Source: Nocardia sp. SYP-A9097
GTDB taxonomy: Bacteria; Actinomycetota; Actinomycetes; Mycobacteriales; Mycobacteriaceae
Length of the DNA: 64,000 bases
Direction: 5' to 3'
Assembly: GCF_009649815.1 (NCBI RefSeq)
Contig: NZ_WJIC01000022.1
Span: 1-64,000 of the forward strand
Shown: piece by piece, positions 59,050 to 64,000 of the stretch
Layout of the letters: each line of letters starts with the position of its first letter
How positions within the stretch are numbered: the stretch's first letter is position 1
Position numbers and translations under genes: made by a program
The notes under the pieces: model-generated
What the model was told of the DNA's origin: nothing
The model's input: only the letters and a program-made list of their open reading frames with translations
Database searches by the model: none

Positions 59050-59415
59050 CGCATCTGTCCAAACCTCGGGAGTACCGGACAGTTGTCCATCCGGTAGACG
59101 ATCCGACGGTAACAACGCATCGCGGCGCCGCTCCGGCTCCGCGCGCCGGTCCGATCGAGGCATCGGAATCGTTGATCGCGCGACCGTTCTCCGCGCGCTC
59201 GAGTTCACCGCCGCCCGGGTCCGCGCGCCGGCGTTCGCGCAGTTGAACGCGCCGAAGGCAAGGGCCCCGGCGGGTTTCGCAGATTCCTGTCACTCGACAG
59301 AAACATCCGGCAATCCAGAAGTTACCAGGGGCAGCACAAGCGATACGTGCACGTCATCGAAAAAGGCGGCGGCACATAAAAACTATCGATTGACAGGTTG
59401 ATGGCAGGAGCGTTC
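59050..59415. other. Divergent intergenic region, 366 bp
   Basis: Separates the desaturase operon (minus) from the peptide ABC importer (plus) and should contain both promoters. The left 290 bp are GC-rich without recognisable gene or RNA. The right end becomes AT-rich (around 59375-59400), a probable promoter region for the importer, then AGGAG for the start at 59416. Confidence 0.45.
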
Positions 59416-61386
59416 ATGGGCACGGCAATACTGGACACCGCGGTGGCCGAGGTCGCCACCGTCGAGGATCTGCGCGTCACGTTTCGCCGCAGCGGCCGCG
59501 AGGTGTATGCGCTGCGCGGAGTCTCGCTCGGGGTGCGGCGCGGCGAGATTCTCGGACTGGTCGGCGAATCCGGTTCCGGCAAAAGCGTTCTCGGCTTCTC
59601 GCTACTGGGTCTGCTGCCCGCCGGCACCCAAATACGGGGTTCGATCACCGTCGCCGGGGCGAACATGATCACCGATGACAGCCGGACGCTGAGCCGGGTG
59701 CGACGGCTGGATCTCGGTGCGGTCTTTCAGGATCCGATGACCTCGCTGAATCCGACCATGCGGATCGGCGCGCAGGTGATCGAGGCGGCCGGTACCGCCG
59801 AGGAGGCGCTGCGGCTGCTGACCGCGGTGGGAATTCCGGAACCCGCGCGGCGGATGCGCAGTTATCCGCACGAACTCTCCGGTGGGCTGCGCCAGCGGGT
59901 CATGATCGCCATGGCGATCGCGGGCAGCCCGGAATTGATTATCGCCGACGAGCCGACCACGGCCCTGGATGTCACGGTGCAGGCGCAGGTTCTCGCGCTG
60001 CTGAAGAGCATTCGCGATGAGATCGGCTGCGGGATTCTGATGATCACCCACGATCTCGGTGTGGCGGCGCAGATTTCGGACCGCCTGGCCGTGCTGTACG
60101 CCGGTCGGATCGCCGAAATCGGTCCCACCGCAGAGGTTCTCGGCACACCCGCGCATCCGTATACACGCGGACTGCTGCGGTCGCGGCTGACCTTGCAGAC
60201 GCCCGTCGATCAGCGGCTCGCCGCGCTACCGGGTGAGGTGCCGAGCCCGGCGAATCCGCTGTCGGGCTGCGCTTTCACGCCGCGCTGCGAGCACGCCACC
60301 GCGGGCTGCTCCGCCACTCCTCCCGAACCGACTGTGATTGCCCCCGAGCATGTCTCGGCGTGCATCCTGCCGATCACCACCCTCGACGCCGCTCCCACCG
60401 CAGTCCTCGAGAGCGCGACCCGAAGCCCATCGCATACCCCCGATACAGCCGATATCGAGCCGGAGCCGGCCGCTGTCACCCTGCGTGATGTGACCAAGAC
60501 CTTCACCGTCGGCGGGCTGCGCAACCGCGCGACGCTGCACGCGCTGCGGCGGGTATCGCTCACCGTCGAGCGCGGTGAGTCGGTGGCACTGGTCGGTGAG
60601 AGCGGCTGCGGGAAATCCACACTGCTGCGGGTGATCTCGGGCCTGGAACAGGCGTCCGGCGGCACCGTGGAAATCCGCGGCGAGGATGCCCGCGAGCGTC
60701 CGCAGATGGTGTTCCAGGATGCGGGTGCGTCCCTGACACCGTGGCTGTCGGTGGGCGAGTTGATCTCCGAGCGATTGCTCCGCTCGGGTATGTCGCGCGC
60801 CGAGCGCAAGAGCGCCGTCGAGGAGTCACTGCGCCGGGTCGGCCTGATACCCGAGATCGCGAAGGCGCGCGCGAATCAGCTCTCCGGCGGTCAGCGACAA
60901 CGGGTTTCGCTGGCGCGTGCCACCGTGGTGCCGCCCTCGATCCTGCTGTGTGATGAACCGACCAGCGCCCTGGATGTCTCGCTCGCCGCCTCGGTGATCA
61001 ATCTGATCGGCGATCTGCGCCGGAGCCTGCATATGTCGGTCGTCTTCGTGACGCACGATCTCGCCGTCGCGCGGGTGGTGGCCGACCGCATCGCCGTCAT
61101 GTATCTCGGCCGCATTGTCGAAATCGGCACGGCCGAACAGGTTCTCGGCAATCCCGTTCATCCGTACACCCGCGCGCTCATCGCCTCCATCCCCGATCCC
61201 GCGCATGAACCGGTCGCGCCCGAGGGTGAGCCCGCGAGCCCGCTCGCTCCCCCGTCCGGTTGCGCTTTCCACCCGCGCTGCCCCATCGCGGTCGACGCCT
61301 GCGCCGATGAGCGCCTCGATGTCCGGCTGGAGGGCACGCCCGGCGGGACGCATCAGGTGGCGTGTATCGAACAGAAGGTGAGCTGA
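59416..61386 (+). CDS. Oligopeptide ABC transporter, fused double ATPase (DppD-DppF type)
   Basis: 656 aa with two complete ABC ATPases. The first has Walker A GESGSGKS (about residues 53-60), signature LSGG (LRQR) and Walker B LIIADEPTTALD; the second has GESGCGKST, LSGGQRQR and ILLCDEPTSALD. Each half ends with the cysteine-containing oligopeptide-transporter motif (GCAFTPRCEH; GCAFHPRCPIAVDAC). It drives import with the two permeases and lipoprotein encoded next. The ATG at 59416 has AGGAG 6 bases upstream; earlier TTG/ATG (59398, 59401) are less supported. Confidence 0.9.
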   Translation: MGTAILDTAVAEVATVEDLRVTFRRSGREVYALRGVSLGVRRGEILGLVGESGSGKSVLGFSLLGLLPAGTQIRGSITVAGANMITDDSRTLSRVRRLDLGAVFQDPMTSLNPTMRIGAQVIEAAGTAEEALRLLTAVGIPEPARRMRSYPHELSGGLRQRVMIAMAIAGSPELIIADEPTTALDVTVQAQVLALLKSIRDEIGCGILMITHDLGVAAQISDRLAVLYAGRIAEIGPTAEVLGTPAHPYTRGLLRSRLTLQTPVDQRLAALPGEVPSPANPLSGCAFTPRCEHATAGCSATPPEPTVIAPEHVSACILPITTLDAAPTAVLESATRSPSHTPDTADIEPEPAAVTLRDVTKTFTVGGLRNRATLHALRRVSLTVERGESVALVGESGCGKSTLLRVISGLEQASGGTVEIRGEDARERPQMVFQDAGASLTPWLSVGELISERLLRSGMSRAERKSAVEESLRRVGLIPEIAKARANQLSGGQRQRVSLARATVVPPSILLCDEPTSALDVSLAASVINLIGDLRRSLHMSVVFVTHDLAVARVVADRIAVMYLGRIVEIGTAEQVLGNPVHPYTRALIASIPDPAHEPVAPEGEPASPLAPPSGCAFHPRCPIAVDACADERLDVRLEGTPGGTHQVACIEQKVS

Positions 61387-61387
61387 C

Positions 61388-62254
61388 ATGAGTGTGGCCC
61401 TGCCCGCGCTCACACGATTGCGCGGTGCGCGAATCGCGCTGGCGCCCCGGGCATTTCCCGGCGGTTGGAATGGCTTGGGTGTCTCGCTGATCGGGGTGGT
61501 GACGCTCGTCGCCATCGCGGTGCCGATACTCGCACCCTACGATCCACTGCTACCGGTGGGCCTGCCGCTACAGGGGCCCGGCCACGGCGGGTTCCTGCTC
61601 GGCACCGACAATATCGGCCGCGATCTGCTCAGCCGGGTGCTCTACGGTATGCGCGCCAGCTGGTTCGCCGCACTCGCGGTAGTGGCGAGCGGGCTCGCCT
61701 TCGGTGGTCTGATCGGTTTGGTCGCGGGCGCCGCCGGTGGCTGGATCGACAGGTTGTTCATGCGGATCACCGATGCGTTCCTGGCGCTGCCCGCACCGGT
61801 ATTGGCCATTGCCGTGGTCGCCGCGCTCGGCCCCGGATTCACCCATACGCTCATCGCGGTCTCGATCGTGTGGTGGCCGTTCTACGCCCGGCTGGTGCGC
61901 GGCCAGATCGCCGCACTGGCGGCGCGCCCACATGTGGAGGCGGCCAAACTCAGTGGGGTGCGGCCGATTCGGCTCGCATTGCGGCATCTGCTGCCCGGAG
62001 CCGCACCCGGTGCGCTGGTGGCCGCCAGCCTGGATCTGGGCACGCTGATCCTCACACTGTCGTCGCTGTCCTTTCTCGGTCTCGGACAGGCCGCTCCCGC
62101 ACCGGAACTCGGCGCGGACGCGGCCCGCAACCTCACCTACTTCCTGCAGCAGTGGTGGATTCCGGTCATGCCGGGTCTGGGGGTGGCCGTGCTGGCGCTG
62201 ATCGGCACCATCGCGGGCGATTGTCTGCGCAACCTCATGAAGAAGGACGGTTAG
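61388..62254 (+). CDS. Oligopeptide ABC transporter permease (DppC/OppC type)
   Basis: A 288-aa inner-membrane permease with six predicted helices. The family loop is seen in HVEAAKLSGVRPIRLALRHLLPGA (EAA motif contacting the ATPase) and the N-terminal DNIGRDLLSRVLYGMRAS block is typical of DppC. ATG immediately after the ATPase stop. It forms a heterodimer with the DppB-type permease to pass peptides or nickel/siderophore-like ligands. Confidence 0.9.
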   Translation: MSVALPALTRLRGARIALAPRAFPGGWNGLGVSLIGVVTLVAIAVPILAPYDPLLPVGLPLQGPGHGGFLLGTDNIGRDLLSRVLYGMRASWFAALAVVASGLAFGGLIGLVAGAAGGWIDRLFMRITDAFLALPAPVLAIAVVAALGPGFTHTLIAVSIVWWPFYARLVRGQIAALAARPHVEAAKLSGVRPIRLALRHLLPGAAPGALVAASLDLGTLILTLSSLSFLGLGQAAPAPELGADAARNLTYFLQQWWIPVMPGLGVAVLALIGTIAGDCLRNLMKKDG

Positions 62255-62255
62255 C

Positions 62256-63254
62256 GTGCGTAGTTTCATACTCTCCCGGCTCGCCGCCATGGTCGGGATT
62301 CTCATCGCCCTCACGGCCGTCGTCTTTGTGCTGCAGCGGATTTCACCGTTGGATCCGGTGCACGCGCAGTTGGGTGGTTCGGCCTCGCGCGCGGCCATCG
62401 AGGCGCGGCGGCATGAACTCGGACTGGATCGTCCGGTGCCCGTACAGTTCTGGCACTATCTGACCGCCGCCGCGCACGGCGACTTCGGTACCTCGTATCG
62501 CACCCGCCGCCCGGTCAGCACCGACCTGGCCCATTTCGTGCCCGCGACACTGGAATTGGCGTTGTACGCCATGCTCATCGCGCTCGTGCTCGCCGCGCTG
62601 CTGGCCTTCGCCAGCACCCTGCGCTGGCCCGGTGCGGGCGTGCTGCGAGCGGTCTTGTTCGCCGGGGCGTCGACTCCCATGTTCCTGCTGGGCATTGTCG
62701 GGTTGATCGTGTTCTATCAGCAGCTGGGCTGGGTGCCCGCGAACGGCCGATCCGCGGTCGCCGGAGCACCCACCGAGCCGACCGGACTACTCACGGTCGA
62801 CGGACTGCTCGCCGGGCGATTCGATGTCGTCACAGACGCTTTCGCGCATTTGATACTGCCCGCGACGGTCATCGCGCTCGGCCCGGCCGTCGCCATCGGC
62901 CGCACCCTCTGGTCCAGTCTGCTGACCGACGTGAACAGCGATTACGCCCGCACGGCGAAGGCCAAGGGTCTGGGCCCGACCCGGATTCTGCTGCGCCATG
63001 TACTACGGAACTGCGTCGGCGCGGCCCTGTCCATGACCGGATTGCAAGTGGGACTGATGTTCTCGGGCGTGCTGGTGGTCGAGCAGGTCTTCGGCTGGCC
63101 GGGCATCGGCCAGTACATCGCCCAGAGCATTCCGGTGGCCGACTTCCCCGCCATCGCGGGGGTGACCCTGCTACTCGGCGCCGTCTACGTCGTCGTCAAT
63201 ACCGTCGTCGATCTACTCCAGGGCGCGGCCGATCCCCGCATCGTGGCCGCCTGA
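62256..63254 (+). CDS. Oligopeptide ABC transporter permease (DppB/OppB type)
   Basis: A 332-aa permease with six helices. The DppB features are the first helix followed by a long periplasmic loop with ELGLDRPVPVQFWHYL and GDFGTSYRTRRPV, and the EAA-type loop YARTAKAKGLGPTRILLRHVLRN. The GTG starts 1 bp after the DppC-type gene. The order ATPase, C, B, binding protein differs from the common binding-protein-first order. Confidence 0.9.
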   Translation: MRSFILSRLAAMVGILIALTAVVFVLQRISPLDPVHAQLGGSASRAAIEARRHELGLDRPVPVQFWHYLTAAAHGDFGTSYRTRRPVSTDLAHFVPATLELALYAMLIALVLAALLAFASTLRWPGAGVLRAVLFAGASTPMFLLGIVGLIVFYQQLGWVPANGRSAVAGAPTEPTGLLTVDGLLAGRFDVVTDAFAHLILPATVIALGPAVAIGRTLWSSLLTDVNSDYARTAKAKGLGPTRILLRHVLRNCVGAALSMTGLQVGLMFSGVLVVEQVFGWPGIGQYIAQSIPVADFPAIAGVTLLLGAVYVVVNTVVDLLQGAADPRIVAA

Positions 63255-63294
63255 CTCCCGCCGCCCACCCGCACGACCGAAGGAACACCACTCC

Positions 63295-64000
63295 ATGATC
63301 TCTTCTGCCCGAAGGCTTTTCGCGGCCACCGCGGTGGCCTCCGCGACACTCCTGACCCTCACCGCCTGCGGCTCGGCGAACCAGACCCCCAATGCCGCGC
63401 CCACCGACAAGGTGCTGCACCTGTCCTTCCTGCAGGATCCGGGGCAGCCGCCGGACCCGGACGTCTACTACGCCGGCCAGGGACTGCTGCTGACCACCAA
63501 CCTGTACGAGGGTCTGCTGCAATACGCACCCGGGACCGACAAGGCCGTCATGCAGCCCCTGCTGGCCACCGCGTGGACTGCCTCGCCGGACAATAAGGTC
63601 TTCACCTTCACGCTGCGCCAGGGCGTGAAATTCCACGATGGGACGCCGTTCACCTCGGCGGCGATCAAGACGTCGTTCGATCGGCGGCTGGCGGTGAATC
63701 AGGGACCGGCGTACATGGTCTCCGATATCGAATCGGTTACCACACAGGGTGATTACGCCGCCACGATCACCTTGAAGGCACCGAACGCCGTCTTCCTGGA
63801 CTACCTCGCCTCACCCTACGGCCCGCGCATGCTGAGCCCCACCGGGCTGGCCGCCAATGCCGGGACCGACAATACCCAGACCTATCTGACCACCCACGAT
63901 CTGGGCACCGGGCCGTACACGCTCACCGACGCGCAGGTCGGATCCCACTACGGTATGGCGTCTTTCGGCGACTACTGGGGTAGCAAGCCGTATTTCACCA
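63295..64000 (+). CDS. Peptide ABC transporter substrate-binding lipoprotein (partial)
   Basis: The first 235 residues of a family 5 solute-binding protein (SBP_bac_5); the rest lies beyond the window. The lipobox is LTLTAC with cysteine 25, then the mature domain with FHDGTPFTSAAIKTSFDRRL, the conserved substrate-lid motif of this family. AAGGAAC precedes the ATG at 63295. It presents peptides or other ligands to the permeases upstream. Confidence 0.9.
   Translation, partial: MISSARRLFAATAVASATLLTLTACGSANQTPNAAPTDKVLHLSFLQDPGQPPDPDVYYAGQGLLLTTNLYEGLLQYAPGTDKAVMQPLLATAWTASPDNKVFTFTLRQGVKFHDGTPFTSAAIKTSFDRRLAVNQGPAYMVSDIESVTTQGDYAATITLKAPNAVFLDYLASPYGPRMLSPTGLAANAGTDNTQTYLTTHDLGTGPYTLTDAQVGSHYGMASFGDYWGSKPYFT

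Overview
The window looks like chromosomal DNA from a high-GC actinomycete, most likely Nocardia or a close mycolic-acid relative. The signs are high GC with many GTG and TTG starts, ATGA/GTGA-coupled operons, an NRPS, two P450s, a cyclopropane-synthase-like methyltransferase, IclR and TetR regulators, and a glnA4-type operon arranged as in mycobacteria (Rv2860c-Rv2857c). I see no rRNA, tRNA, CRISPR array or intact insertion sequence.

Layout. 0-1.6 kb: the start of an NRPS on the minus strand that runs off the left edge. 2-4.6 kb: a Tat-exported cholesterol-oxidase-like flavoenzyme and an SDR. 5-12.7 kb: a two-domain endolysin-like peptidoglycan hydrolase, a CPBP membrane protease, a pentapeptide-repeat protein, a GT39-like membrane protein and an MFS exporter with its TetR regulator. 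12.7-18.7 kb: an XRE-TetR fusion regulator divergent from a five-gene acyl-CoA operon (ACAD, APH-like kinase, VOC protein, NTF2-like protein, acyl-CoA ligase). 18.7-29.4 kb: an aromatic-acid island. An IclR regulator, a hydrolase and an FMN reductase lie opposite a ring-hydroxylating dioxygenase operon whose gene order (alpha, beta, [small ORF], dihydrodiol dehydrogenase, 3Fe-4S ferredoxin, reductase, class II aldolase-type decarboxylase) matches actinobacterial phthalate 3,4-dioxygenase clusters. That operon continues into an SDR, a CoA-transferase pair with a nonsense codon in subunit A, and an internally deleted remnant of protocatechuate 3,4-dioxygenase beta (pcaH). The route phthalate to protocatechuate to 3-oxoadipyl-CoA therefore seems once to have been encoded here and is now decaying at its lower end.

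29.4-36.5 kb: a secreted GH1 enzyme, a serine hydrolase lipoprotein, a DUF2786 protein, a non-coding element with a 29-bp perfect inverted repeat, a mycothiol-type DinB-like protein, and a copper-chaperone/MFS pair behind a CsoR-like box. 36.7-42.5 kb: the glnA4 / class I amidotransferase / aldehyde dehydrogenase / SDR operon with a convergent APC permease, suggesting amine or polyamine catabolism by gamma-glutamylation. 42.7-49.4 kb: an unusual 949-aa membrane receptor with a type I periplasmic-binding domain, a zinc alcohol dehydrogenase, an FAD oxidoreductase and a SHOCT membrane protein.

49.5-59 kb: an S15/CocE-type lipoprotein, then a tightly coupled eight-gene minus-strand operon (desaturase, ACP, CMAS-like methyltransferase, P450, fatty-acyl-AMP ligase, hotdog thioesterase, frameshifted P450, alpha/beta hydrolase). 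It reads as a lipid-tailoring biosynthetic cluster without any PKS or NRPS. 59.4-64 kb: an oligopeptide-type ABC importer (fused double ATPase, two permeases, lipoprotein binding protein cut by the window edge).

All functions are inferred by eye from motifs, gene order and remembered family features; no database search was run. The two point-type lesions (TAG in the CoA-transferase, one-base shift in the P450) could be sequencing errors. The pcaH deletion cannot easily be.
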